A stretch of DNA of 52,792 nucleotides from Halovulum marinum. GTDB lineage: Bacteria > Pseudomonadota > Alphaproteobacteria > Rhodobacterales > Rhodobacteraceae. Location of the stretch: NCBI RefSeq assembly GCF_009697225.1, contig NZ_WIND01000023.1, positions 1-52,792 on the forward strand. Direction: 5' to 3'. Positions 43,528 to 51,847 of the stretch are shown here, in pieces. Numbering within the stretch: position 1 is the first letter of the stretch; the number at the start of each line of letters is the position of its first letter. The translations under genes and the position numbers were made by a program. The notes beneath the pieces were generated by a model. The model ran no database searches. It was not told the DNA's origin and worked only from the letters and a program-made list of their open reading frames with translations.

Positions 43528-45230
43528 CCGAGCTTCAGGCGCTGACGCGGCAGCGGCTGGAGGAACGCGGCGACCAAGCGCAGTTCACCGTCCTCAAGCG
43601 GATCGGGGCCGACCGCCGTTCGGTGCTGACCGGCAGCGCGCTGCTGGCGCGCGCGGCGCGGCTTCATGCCGCCTGGCGCGACCAGCTGGGCCCCGGGCCG
43701 CTGCGCCTGGTGCTGGCGCTGCCGCCCGGCGAAAGCTTCCTGGTGGCGCTGGTCGCCAGCCTGCTGCACGGCGTCACCGTGACCCCGGTGGCGCCGCCCC
43801 GCGCCGGCGGCCAGGCCGAACGCTTCCGCCACATCGTCCGCGACAGCGGCGCCTGCGCGCTGCTCGGCACGCCGCAGACCGCCGCCGCGCTGGTCCGGCA
43901 CCTGTCCGCCGACGGCGCCGAGCCGCTGCCCTGCCACGTGCTGGCGATGACCCCCGAGGGCGGCGCCGAGACCGTCGCCGAGGCCGCCGACCGCGCCGGC
44001 TGGGCGCGCGACGACGCGCCGCCGGCGGTGGTGCAGTACACCTCGGGCTCGACCCGGTTTCCCAAGGGCGTGCTGATCCACCCCGAGCAGGTGCTGGCGA
44101 ACAGCGACCTGGTGCGGCGCTGCTGGCGGCTGGGGCCGGGCACGCGCAACGTCAACTGGCTGCCGCACTATCACGACATGGGGCTGATGGGCGGCATCGT
44201 CTATCCGCTGCTGATGGGCGTCGACAGCGTGCAGATGAACCCGCTGGACGCGATCCGCGATCCCGGCTTCTGGCTGCGCGCGGTCAGCGACCACCGCGCG
44301 ACCACCAGCGGCGCGCCGGCATTCGCCTACCGCCAGTGCCTGGACCGGATCGACGACGCCGCGCTGGCAAACCTGGACCTGTCCAGCTGGACCACCGCCT
44401 TCTGCGGCGCCGAGCCGATCCCGGCCGGGCTGCTCGATGCGTTCCGCGACCGCTTCGCCGCCTGCGGGCTGGACCCGAACGCGGTCTTCGCCTGCTACGG
44501 CATGGCCGAGTTCACGCTGTTCGCCAGCGGCCAGCACGAGGACGGCGCCCGCCCCGAAGGCCGCCACGGCGACACCCACCCCAGCCGCCTGTCGCCGCTG
44601 ACCGCGCCGGGCGTCGCCGTGGTCTCGCCCGAGACCGGCGCGCCGCTGCCCGAGGGCCGGCAGGGCGAGGTCTGGCTGGCCGGGCCGTCGCGCGGCACCG
44701 GCTATGCCAACCTGCCCGCCGAGACCGCCGAGGCGTTCGGCGCCCGCCGCGCCGACGGCGCCGACGGCTGGCTGCGCACCGGCGATCTGGGGGTGATCGC
44801 GGACGGCTGGCTCTACGTCACCGGACGGATCAAGGACATGCTGATCAGCAACGGCCGCAACATCGCCGCCAGCGAGATCGAGTGGCTGGCCTGCGCCCAG
44901 GCCGAGGGGCTGAACCCGTTCGGCGCGGCGGTGTTCCCGATCCGTCACGGCGCCGACGACCAGGTCGTGCTGCTGGTCGAACTGGCCGGCAAGGACGACA
45001 CCGTCGCCGACCCCGAGGCGACCTTCGCCGCGATGCGGCGGGCGGTGCTGGGCGAATACGGCATCCGTCTGGCGCATATGGCGATCCTCAGGCGCGGCAC
45101 ACTGGAGCGCACCAGCAGCGGCAAGATCCGCCGGGCGGCGATCGCCCAGGCCTGGCGCGACGGCCGCCCGCCGCCGGCCGACGACATCACCGCCCAGAGC
45201 GGCGCGGCGCAGACTGCGGTGTCGGCATGA
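43524..45230 (+). CDS. Fatty-acyl-AMP ligase (AMP-forming adenylation enzyme)
   Basis: A 568-residue adenylating enzyme. The ATP loop is QYTSGSTRFPKG (residues 171-182). NWLPHYHDMGLMGG (211-224) is the pattern seen in fatty-acyl-AMP ligases that hand the acyl group to an ACP or a synthase instead of CoA. Later come FCGAEPIPAGLL, ACYGMAEFTLF, the hinge GDLGVIADGWLYVTGRIKD and the catalytic Lys in TSSGKIRR. Its likely job is to activate a free fatty or related acid and load it on the carrier protein encoded two genes on. It is coupled by ATGA to the TPR gene before it, and through a six-codon mini-frame to the P450 after it. The acid is not predictable. Confidence 0.88.
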   Translation: MTELQALTRQRLEERGDQAQFTVLKRIGADRRSVLTGSALLARAARLHAAWRDQLGPGPLRLVLALPPGESFLVALVASLLHGVTVTPVAPPRAGGQAERFRHIVRDSGACALLGTPQTAAALVRHLSADGAEPLPCHVLAMTPEGGAETVAEAADRAGWARDDAPPAVVQYTSGSTRFPKGVLIHPEQVLANSDLVRRCWRLGPGTRNVNWLPHYHDMGLMGGIVYPLLMGVDSVQMNPLDAIRDPGFWLRAVSDHRATTSGAPAFAYRQCLDRIDDAALANLDLSSWTTAFCGAEPIPAGLLDAFRDRFAACGLDPNAVFACYGMAEFTLFASGQHEDGARPEGRHGDTHPSRLSPLTAPGVAVVSPETGAPLPEGRQGEVWLAGPSRGTGYANLPAETAEAFGARRADGADGWLRTGDLGVIADGWLYVTGRIKDMLISNGRNIAASEIEWLACAQAEGLNPFGAAVFPIRHGADDQVVLLVELAGKDDTVADPEATFAAMRRAVLGEYGIRLAHMAILRRGTLERTSSGKIRRAAIAQAWRDGRPPPADDITAQSGAAQTAVSA

Positions 45231-45250
45231 ACACGGTGTCGGCATGAACA
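45217..45250 (+). repeat. 17-bp tandem duplication across a gene junction
   Basis: CGGTGTCGGCATGAACA is present twice head to tail (45217-45233 and 45234-45250), followed by another CGGTG. Each copy contains an ATGA. The first ATGA joins the ligase stop to a mini-frame; the second joins the mini-frame stop to the P450 start. Confidence 0.95.
45227..45247 (+). CDS. Six-codon coupling mini-ORF (MNTVSA)
   Basis: ATG at 45227 overlaps the ligase stop and the TGA at 45245-45247 overlaps the P450 ATG at 45244. The reading frame, MNTVSA, exists only because of the 17-bp duplication. It would allow ribosomes to re-initiate twice and so keep ligase and P450 translation coupled. No function is expected for the peptide itself. 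Whether it is translated is unknown. Confidence 0.35.
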   Translation: MNTVSA

Positions 45251-47139
45251 CGGTGGCGCAGACCGGGTTCGCGCCCGCGATCCCGCCGGCGCTGGGCGAC
45301 GAGGTGCTGTCGGTGCTGCGCGCGGCGGCGGCGGCGGAGCCGCTGGCGGCGCTGCGCCGCTTCGTCGCCGGGCTGGACCGGCACCGGGCCGAGGGCTTCG
45401 CGGCGCAGCCGCTGGCCGAGGCCAGCCGCGCCCGGCTGCAGGCGACGCTGGCCGCGCAGCTTCCGGCCTGCCTCGAACGGCTACGGGCCGCGCCCCGGCC
45501 GGATCTGATCGCCGACTTCGTCGACCCGCTGTTCGCCGGCGCGATCGCCGCCGCCGCGGACCTGCCGGCCGGCGCCGCCGACGCGCTGCAGGCGCTTGCC
45601 GCGCATCTGCGCCAGCTCGACCCGGCGGTCTGGGACCTGGCCGACGCGCGCGCGCTCGAGCGGCTGCTGCGGGACGTCGGCGCGCCGGGCGGCGGCGCGG
45701 CGTTCGCCGGCGCCGCGCCGGCCGCGGTGGCGGCGGATCTTTACGGTGCCGCGCAGGCGCTGGCGGCGGTGGTCTGGGACCTGCTGCTGCGCGACAACCG
45801 CGACTGGGCCGCGACGCAGGCGGAGAACTGGGACGGCGCCGCCGCCGAGCGCGCGCTGGCCCGGGCGATCCGCGGGCTGATGGCCGGCGCCGCGCCCGCC
45901 GCGCCCGCGCCCGGCGCCACGCTCGAGGCGGTGGCGCGGCTGATGACCGGGCTGGCGGTGCCGGCGCTGGCGTCCCGGTTCCCGCGCATGTACCTGCTGC
46001 GCTCGCAGGCCGAGTTCCGCAGCAACGCCGCGTTCCACGCCCCCGCCGCGCTGCCGTGCGACCCCGAGCCGGTCTCGGGCCGTTCGACCGCGAAGCTGTG
46101 GGACATCAAGGATTACGCGACCGCGCGCGGCATCGCGACCGACCTCGACGCGTTCACCCCGCCGGACCTGACCGCGTTCCTGGAGCAGTTGCAGCAGATC
46201 ACCGGGCGCGACCTGGAAAGCGGCATCCGGTTCTCGCGCAACGCGATGTTCTTCATGAGCGGCCCGCGCCACGCGCAGGCGCGCAAGATCGTCGCCGACG
46301 TGCTGGGCACCAACCGCCTGCGCGCCTGGCAGCCGGTGATCGACGACGCGGTGCGGCGCGCGGTGGACCGGTTCGCGGCGGCCGACGCGCCCGACCTGGT
46401 ACACGACTTCGCCATGCCGGTGTTCCGCAACGTGACCAAGCCGGTGCTGGGAGTGCTGCCGCGGGACGCCGCGCGCTTCGACGCGGTGGCGCCGGACCTG
46501 CAGGACATCCTCGCGCCGATCCGCCCGCTGCGCGAGCTGGTGCGCCTGAACGGCATCTTCTCCGAGCTGCTGCGCCTGGCCCGCGACGCGCGCGCGCCCG
46601 ATCCCGCGCACCCGCTGTCGGTCGCCGACGGGCTGCGCCAGGCCGGGCTCGAGAACTTCGACCACGACGACAGCCTGGCGTTCGTGCTGGTGCTCTACGG
46701 CGCCAGCTTCAACATCGCGCACACGCTGTCGAACGCCCTGCACTGGACGCTGTCGCTGAACCCCGAGGAACGCCGCGGCATCGAGGATCCGGCGTGGATC
46801 AACGGCCGGCTCGAGCAAATCATCGCGCTGTGCGCCTCGCAGAAGTACATCTTCCGCATCGCCGGCGCCGCGCAGTCGGTGGACGGGCTGGCGTTCGGCC
46901 GCGGCGACACCGTGCGGATCAACGTCACGGCGGTGAACAACTCGATGCCCTCGGGCTACATGACCTTCGGCCATGGGCTGCGCCGCTGCCTCGGCGCATC
47001 GCTGTCGAAGGTGGCGATCAGGACGGCGATCCCGGCGCTGTTCCGGCGCTTCCCCGACCTGCGGGTGGAGCCGCAGGGGCTGCGCTATCTGGAATATCCC
47101 ACCACGGTCGCGCTGGAGGCCCTGCCGGCGCGCCGTTGA
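45244..47139 (+). CDS. Cytochrome P450 with an N-terminal degenerate P450-like half
   Basis: A 631-residue protein, about 220 residues longer than a bacterial P450. The C-terminal part (about 285-631) has the haem loop FGHGLRRCLG with Cys582 as iron ligand. Two other hallmarks are missing: the K-helix Glu-x-x-Arg is Glu524-Gln-Ile-Ile, and the I-helix has YGASFN (485-490) without the acidic/Thr pair. The N-terminal part (about 80-215) repeats parts of the C-terminal one: RPDLIADFVDPLFA (85-98) against APDLVHDFAMPVF (382-394), and LYGAAQ (166-171) against LYGASF (484-489). It has no haem Cys. Cluster context, with an ACP next door, suggests oxidation of a carrier-bound acyl chain; that is inference. 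The second half of a 17-bp duplication holds its start. Confidence 0.82.
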   Translation: MNTVAQTGFAPAIPPALGDEVLSVLRAAAAAEPLAALRRFVAGLDRHRAEGFAAQPLAEASRARLQATLAAQLPACLERLRAAPRPDLIADFVDPLFAGAIAAAADLPAGAADALQALAAHLRQLDPAVWDLADARALERLLRDVGAPGGGAAFAGAAPAAVAADLYGAAQALAAVVWDLLLRDNRDWAATQAENWDGAAAERALARAIRGLMAGAAPAAPAPGATLEAVARLMTGLAVPALASRFPRMYLLRSQAEFRSNAAFHAPAALPCDPEPVSGRSTAKLWDIKDYATARGIATDLDAFTPPDLTAFLEQLQQITGRDLESGIRFSRNAMFFMSGPRHAQARKIVADVLGTNRLRAWQPVIDDAVRRAVDRFAAADAPDLVHDFAMPVFRNVTKPVLGVLPRDAARFDAVAPDLQDILAPIRPLRELVRLNGIFSELLRLARDARAPDPAHPLSVADGLRQAGLENFDHDDSLAFVLVLYGASFNIAHTLSNALHWTLSLNPEERRGIEDPAWINGRLEQIIALCASQKYIFRIAGAAQSVDGLAFGRGDTVRINVTAVNNSMPSGYMTFGHGLRRCLGASLSKVAIRTAIPALFRRFPDLRVEPQGLRYLEYPTTVALEALPARR

Positions 47140-47176
47140 CCAGTATCCCCTTAACCATTTGAAAGGACGTCGCTGC

Positions 47177-47434
47177 ATGGACAGTGAAACAAGCAACGCC
47201 GTGATGGATTTCCTCAAGACCAGCATTTCGCACTACACCGAGCTTACCGCCGACCAGATCACCCGCGATTCGCAGCTGACCGAGATCGGGTTGCAGTCCG
47301 TGGACGCGGTGCTGGTCTGCGGCAACGTCGAGGAGAGGTTCGAGATCGAGATCGACCCGTCCGAGATCTTCGAGCACGAGACCGTCGGCTCGTTCGCCCG
47401 GGCGGTGGCGGGCATGGTGGACGCCAAGGCATGA
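47177..47434 (+). CDS. Acyl carrier protein
   Basis: An 85-residue acidic protein of the PP-binding fold. The phosphopantetheine attachment site is Ser41 in EIGLQSVDAV. The usual Asp-Ser-Leu is Gln-Ser-Val here, a variant found in some dedicated carrier proteins. Helix 2 runs VDAVLVCGNVEERFEIEI, followed by FEHETVGSFARAV. An AAAGGA ribosome-binding site (47161-47167) precedes the ATG. It overlaps the carbamoyltransferase start in the ATGA form and lies 37 nt after the P450. It is not the fatty-acid synthase AcpP, since no fab genes are near. It most likely carries the acyl group made by the ligase. Confidence 0.9.
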   Translation: MDSETSNAVMDFLKTSISHYTELTADQITRDSQLTEIGLQSVDAVLVCGNVEERFEIEIDPSEIFEHETVGSFARAVAGMVDAKA

Positions 47435-49107
47435 CCACCTGGTATCTGGGCCTGGCCACCAGCGGCCACGACCCGGCACTGGCGCTGGTCGATGCCGCCG
47501 GGCAGGTCGTCTACGCCGAGGCGACCGAGCGCTATGTCCAGGACAAGCGCGCCTGGGGCATCGCCCCGGACCACGCACCGCACCTGGAACGCGTGTTCAG
47601 GGCGGCCGGCGTCGATCCGGCGCGCGACGAGGTCGTCATCGCCGCCAGCTGGAAAAGCCTCAAGAACGAGCGCCCGGCGACGCAGACCAACATGCGCCTG
47701 CCCGACGCCGCCTGGCTTGCCGTGCTGCAGTCGCGCGCGATGCAGGACGCCGGCGCGTCGCTGCTGCGGCTGCGCATGACCGACGCGCCGCCGCAGGCGC
47801 GCCGCTACGAGCATCACCTGTGCCACGCGGTGAACGCCGCCTACAGCGCGCCGTTCGACGACGCCGCCTGCCTGGTGATCGACGGCGAGGGCGACGTCGG
47901 CGCGACCTCGCTCTACCGGATGACCGGGCGGCGGATGAAGCGGGTGTTCCGCTCCTGGGGGCCGGGCAGCCTGGGCATGTACTATGCCTGGCTGACCGAG
48001 GCCTGCGGCTTCGACTGGCGGCTGGGCGAGGAGTGGAAGGTCATGGGCATGGCCGCCTTCGGCACCCCCGACCCCGAACTGGTGCGCTGGCTGCGCGGCC
48101 TGCTCGACGTGAACCGGGGCCGGATGCGGCTGCCGCCCGGGCTCACGCTGGCCGATGCCGACGCGCGGGTGGCGCCGCACGCCCGCCGCCCGGACGAGCC
48201 GATCATGAAGGCCGCGGAGCTGGCCGCCTCGGGGCAGCAGGCCTATGCGCAGATGGTCGACGAGATCCTGACCGAAGGGCTGGACGCGCCCGGCGGCAAG
48301 CTGATCCTGTCCGGCGGCTGCGCGCTGAACTCGTCGTACAACGGCACCATCTGCGGCCGGCTGGGCTTCGACGACGTGTTCGTGCCCTCGGCGCCGGCGG
48401 ACGACGGCAACGCCATCGGCGCGGCGCTGCTGGCATGGATGGAGGATCACCCCGGTTCGCCGATCCCGCGCGGCGACGGCTCGCCGTTCCTGGGCGCGCG
48501 GCCGGACCGCCGGGTGATCGACAAGCTGGGGGCCAAGGGCGGCTTCGCCCGCGTCACCGACCTGGCCGGGCGCGCCGCCAAGGTGGTCGCGGACAAGCTG
48601 GCCGAGGGCCGTATCGTCGGCGTGATGCGCGGCCGGGCCGAATTCGGCCCGCGCGCGCTGGGGCACCGCTCGATCCTGGCCGATCCGCGGCCGGCAGAGA
48701 TGAAGGACCGGATCAACGCGCAGGTGAAGGGCCGCGAGGCGTACCGGCCGTTTGCGCCTGTGATCCCCACCGCGCGGGTGCCGGAGTGGTTCGACGGCGC
48801 CACCCGGACCTCGCCCTACATGTCGTTCACCCTGCCGTGGAAGCCGCAGGTGCGCGAACGGGTGCCGGCGGTGGTGCACGCCGACGGCACCGGCCGGCTG
48901 CAGACCGTGGACGCCGCCACCAACCCGTGGATGACCGACCTGATCGCCGCGTTCGAGGCGCGGACCGGCGTGCCGGTGGTGCTGAACACCAGCTTCAACA
49001 TCATGGGCAAGCCGATCGTGCATTCGGTCGAGGACGCGGTGGCGGTGCTGATGACCACCGGGCTGGACGCCGTGCTGCTGGAGGATGTGCTGGTCGAGGC
49101 CGGATGA
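47431..49107 (+). CDS. O-carbamoyltransferase (NodU/TobZ/CmcH family)
   Basis: A 558-residue protein of the carbamoyltransferase family, which moves a carbamoyl group from carbamoyl phosphate to a hydroxyl through a carbamoyl-adenylate. The N-terminal Kae1-like domain shows GLATSGHDPALALVD, the metal-binding EHHLCHAVNAAYSAP (His128/His132), VIDGEGDVGATS and LSGGCALNSSYNG. The C-terminal YrdC-like domain has GRAEFGPRALGHRSILADPR and VLNTSFNIMGKPIV. Relatives decorate Nod factors, tobramycin and cephamycins. Here it is the last gene of the five-gene cluster and probably carbamoylates a hydroxyl on the acyl product or its acceptor. The start overlaps the ACP stop as ATGA. Confidence 0.93.
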   Translation: MTTWYLGLATSGHDPALALVDAAGQVVYAEATERYVQDKRAWGIAPDHAPHLERVFRAAGVDPARDEVVIAASWKSLKNERPATQTNMRLPDAAWLAVLQSRAMQDAGASLLRLRMTDAPPQARRYEHHLCHAVNAAYSAPFDDAACLVIDGEGDVGATSLYRMTGRRMKRVFRSWGPGSLGMYYAWLTEACGFDWRLGEEWKVMGMAAFGTPDPELVRWLRGLLDVNRGRMRLPPGLTLADADARVAPHARRPDEPIMKAAELAASGQQAYAQMVDEILTEGLDAPGGKLILSGGCALNSSYNGTICGRLGFDDVFVPSAPADDGNAIGAALLAWMEDHPGSPIPRGDGSPFLGARPDRRVIDKLGAKGGFARVTDLAGRAAKVVADKLAEGRIVGVMRGRAEFGPRALGHRSILADPRPAEMKDRINAQVKGREAYRPFAPVIPTARVPEWFDGATRTSPYMSFTLPWKPQVRERVPAVVHADGTGRLQTVDAATNPWMTDLIAAFEARTGVPVVLNTSFNIMGKPIVHSVEDAVAVLMTTGLDAVLLEDVLVEAG

Positions 49108-49257
49108 GCGCGGCCGCCGCGGTCCTCACCGGCCCGCCGGGCGCACACCGACGCCCCGCGCGACGCCCTCAAGGGGCGCCTGCGGGGCGCTTCGAGCGCT
49201 CGCCCGGGGTAAACGCGACGAACGCTCTGCGGGCACGCTGATGTGCCGGGACGGCGC

Positions 49258-49746
49258 CTAGTAGTCCTGGAACTGCTCGGCCAGCGCCGCGCGGCTCATG
49301 CCGGACCCGTCGATCCCCAGAACCCGCGCCATGTGATCGTCGCCCGGTCCCATGCCGACGCTCTGGGTCGAGATCGTCGCGGTCGACTTCTCGCGCAGCA
49401 GACTGCGCACCAGCAGGTCTTCGCCGTCGTCGTCGATCGCGGCGCGGATCCGCGCCATCTGGGCGGTGGTGAAGGTGCCGGGCTTGACGCCGACGCTGCG
49501 GGCGAACTGGTCGGACGCGGCGCTCGCGCCGATGTTCTGGGTCGACAGCACGGTGGTGTCGCGCTCCTTGGTCAACTGCCGCAGCAGCTGGTAGTCGCCG
49601 TCTTCCGATGCGGCGCGGATCTGAAGCAGCTCGGCGACGGTGTAGACACCCGGCTCAACGCCGATGCTGCGCGCCAGCTGGTCGTCGGCGAATGCGCCCG
49701 ATGCGATCAGCAGTGCGGCGGCAGCAGTGGTAACGAAATATTTCAT
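49258..49746 (-). CDS. Secreted protein with a ~57-residue internal repeat, function unknown
   Basis: A 162-residue protein with a Sec signal peptide (1-20, cleavage after AFA). The mature part is built of two and a half copies of one unit. Copy 1 is about residues 22-73, starting DQLARSIGVEPGVYT and ending VLSTQNIG. Copy 2 is about 79-131, DQFARSVGVKPGTFT to ISTQSVG. A partial copy, DHMARVLGIDGSGM, follows at 137-150. Each full unit also has QIRAA or RIRAA followed by an acidic run. No known catalytic motif is visible; a structural or binding role in the periplasm or outside is possible. An AAAGGAG ribosome-binding site precedes the ATG. The protein is divergent from the DUF2927 gene. Confidence 0.75.
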   Translation of the reverse strand: MKYFVTTAAAALLIASGAFADDQLARSIGVEPGVYTVAELLQIRAASEDGDYQLLRQLTKERDTTVLSTQNIGASAASDQFARSVGVKPGTFTTAQMARIRAAIDDDGEDLLVRSLLREKSTATISTQSVGMGPGDDHMARVLGIDGSGMSRAALAEQFQDY

Positions 49747-49989
49747 AACATTCTCCTTTCAATCGAACCTCGTCGGCACAAATGGTCCCCCAATCGGCGC
49801 CGCACTTGTTCTGGAACCGAGACTGTCAGAACGCGCCGCCGCTGGCTTGAAGCCGCGTGCCGCAATCTTGAACCACACGCGCCATGGGCGGTGAGCGGGA
49901 TGCGGCAATAAATCACACTCAGTGAGAAATGGGTATTTTTCTGGCAAAGAATCGTTTATGAACCGCGGAAATCCTACAGGAGGAACCGT

Positions 49990-50946
49990 TTGACCCGCAC
50001 GACACCCCTGCCGCGCTCGCTCAAACTCGGCGCCCGCCGAATCGCCGCCATCAGCCTTGCGGCGCTGGCAATCGCGCTTTCAGCCCCTCAAGATCCGGCC
50101 CTGGCACACGACGCCCCGGCGACACTGTCGACCATCGCCACCACCACTGGCACCGGCGGCGGCTCGGACCTGGCCCGCAATTACCGGGCGCTGGAATCGC
50201 GGCTGGTCTCGTCCGGCCGCCTGCGCGGCAATCCGGCCGCGCCCGGCGTGGCCTGGGACGGCAATACGCTGGCGCGCAACTTCGTGCGCATAGCCATGTT
50301 CAGCGAGTACGGCTCGGGCCTGTCCGGCAACGGCCGGCGCAGCGTGCTGCGCCGCTGGGTGCAGCCGGTGCGGATGCAGTTGGTGTTCGGGCAGTCGGTG
50401 TCGCAGGCGCAGCGGGCGCAGGATACGGCGCAGATCCGCGACTACGCGGCGCAGCTGTCGCGCGCCACCGGGCACCCGGTCGGGGTCGGCTCGGGCGGCG
50501 GCAACGTGTTCGTGCTGGTGGTCTCGGACGGCGAGCGGCGCGGCCTCGGCCCGCTGCTGAACCAGATCGCGCCCGACCTCGGCCAGCCCGCGCGCCGCGC
50601 GCTTCTGAACGCCGGCCCGAACATCCTGTGCATGGTGATCGCCCAGCCGCACCGCCGCGCCGAGCAGGGCTACCGCCAGGCGATCGTGCTGGTGCGGGCC
50701 GAGCACCCGCCGCGGATGCGCCGCTCGTGCATCCAGGAGGAACTGGCCCAGGTCATGGGCCTGCCGAACGACGCCCGCGAGGCGCGCCCGTCGATCTTCA
50801 ACGACAACGAGGAATTCGGCGTCCTGACGAACCACGACCGGGCGCTGCTGCGGATGCTGTACGATCCGCAGCTGCGACCCGGGATGACGGTGCCGCAGGT
50901 GTCCGCGGCGCTGCCCGAGGTCACCCGCCGGGCGCTTCAGCGCTAG
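49990..50946 (+). CDS. DUF2927-family exported protein
   Basis: A 318-residue protein with an N-terminal signal sequence (about 1-39, after a basic stretch) and a DUF2927 domain over most of the rest. Family features are the region CIQEELAQVMGLPNDA, followed by RPSIFNDNEEFGVLTNHD, and LLRMLYDPQLRPGMT near the end. This family is typical of Rhodobacterales; its function is unknown. QEELAQ stands where some relatives of metallopeptidases have HExxH, but no metal site is evident. It starts with TTG at 49990: a perfect AGGAGG lies 6 nt upstream and no ATG competes. Its 3' end overlaps the convergent AraC gene by 26 bp. Confidence 0.85.
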   Translation: MTRTTPLPRSLKLGARRIAAISLAALAIALSAPQDPALAHDAPATLSTIATTTGTGGGSDLARNYRALESRLVSSGRLRGNPAAPGVAWDGNTLARNFVRIAMFSEYGSGLSGNGRRSVLRRWVQPVRMQLVFGQSVSQAQRAQDTAQIRDYAAQLSRATGHPVGVGSGGGNVFVLVVSDGERRGLGPLLNQIAPDLGQPARRALLNAGPNILCMVIAQPHRRAEQGYRQAIVLVRAEHPPRMRRSCIQEELAQVMGLPNDAREARPSIFNDNEEFGVLTNHDRALLRMLYDPQLRPGMTVPQVSAALPEVTRRALQR

Positions 50947-51847
50947 CGGCCCGCCGCAGCCGCCACGCCCGCGGCGGCTGCCCGAAACGCGCCTTGAAAG
51001 CCCGCGACAGGTGCGCCTGATCGGCGAAGCCGCAGTCGGCGGCGATCGCCTTCAGGCTGGCGGCGGGATCCTGCATCCGGCTTCGCGCCGCGCGCAGGCG
51101 CGCGTGCAGCACGTACTGCCCCGGCGTCACGCCCAGCGCCTCGCGCAGGCCCCGGACCAGCCCCGACAGGCTGGTGCCCGCGGCCCGCGCCATGTCGACC
51201 CGATGGATCCGCCCGGACAGGTTCTCGACCACATAACGGTCCAGCCGGCTCAGCTGCGCGCCGCTCAGTCGCGCGGACACCGGCCGCGTTCCGCCCGTCA
51301 CCAGCCCGTGATTGCGCGTCAGCACCACCATGAACACCATGGACAGCGCGTCCAGTTCCACCCCGGCGCCGAACGCGCCGGCGATCAGCACCTGCGCCAT
51401 CTGCCGCGCGACGGTGCACAGTTCGGGATCGTCCAGCACCGGCGCGTCGGCCAGCCCACCGCCCGACAGGCTGCCGTACATCCGTCCCTCGACGAAATCG
51501 GCCAGCACCCGCGGCTCGATCCGCACCAGCAGCGCCCGGAACGGCGTCGCGGCACGCCAGGTCACGCCCGAACCGGCAGCAGACAGCACCGCCTGCCCCG
51601 GGCGCAGCGTCACCAGCCGCACCTTTCCCGCCTGGTACAGGCGCAGCGCCGGCGCGCCCGCGATCGGGATCAGCAGCCCGTGACTGCCGTTGTCCGGCAG
51701 CCCCGGCTGCGCCGGCGCCAGGTCCAGCCATTCGCAGCTGAGCGTGGCGCAGTCCACCCGCCGGCCCGGCGTCGCCGAGGGTCGCGCAGGAGGAAGTGCA
51801 AGTTCTGCCCCCGCGTTGGGAGCGATGACAGCGCCGGCTGCGAACAT
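50921..51847 (-). CDS. AraC-family transcriptional regulator
   Basis: A protein of about 308 residues with a variable N-terminal sensor part (about 1-200) and the double helix-turn-helix of AraC/XylS regulators at the C-terminus. The latter has LDRYVVENLSGRIHRVDMAR, GTSLSGLVRGLREALGVTPGQYV, LKAIAADCGFADQAHLSRAF and KARFGQPPRAWR. The sensor has the PFRALLVRIEP pattern of cupin-like AraC ligand domains. The ligand is unknown. The ATG at 51847 is chosen because the longer frame, up to 52018, is low-complexity and Arg/Ala-rich; no ribosome-binding site decides it. The target could be the adjacent DUF2927 or secreted-repeat gene, but nothing shows this. Confidence 0.88.
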   Translation of the reverse strand: MFAAGAVIAPNAGAELALPPARPSATPGRRVDCATLSCEWLDLAPAQPGLPDNGSHGLLIPIAGAPALRLYQAGKVRLVTLRPGQAVLSAAGSGVTWRAATPFRALLVRIEPRVLADFVEGRMYGSLSGGGLADAPVLDDPELCTVARQMAQVLIAGAFGAGVELDALSMVFMVVLTRNHGLVTGGTRPVSARLSGAQLSRLDRYVVENLSGRIHRVDMARAAGTSLSGLVRGLREALGVTPGQYVLHARLRAARSRMQDPAASLKAIAADCGFADQAHLSRAFKARFGQPPRAWRLRRAASAEAPGG

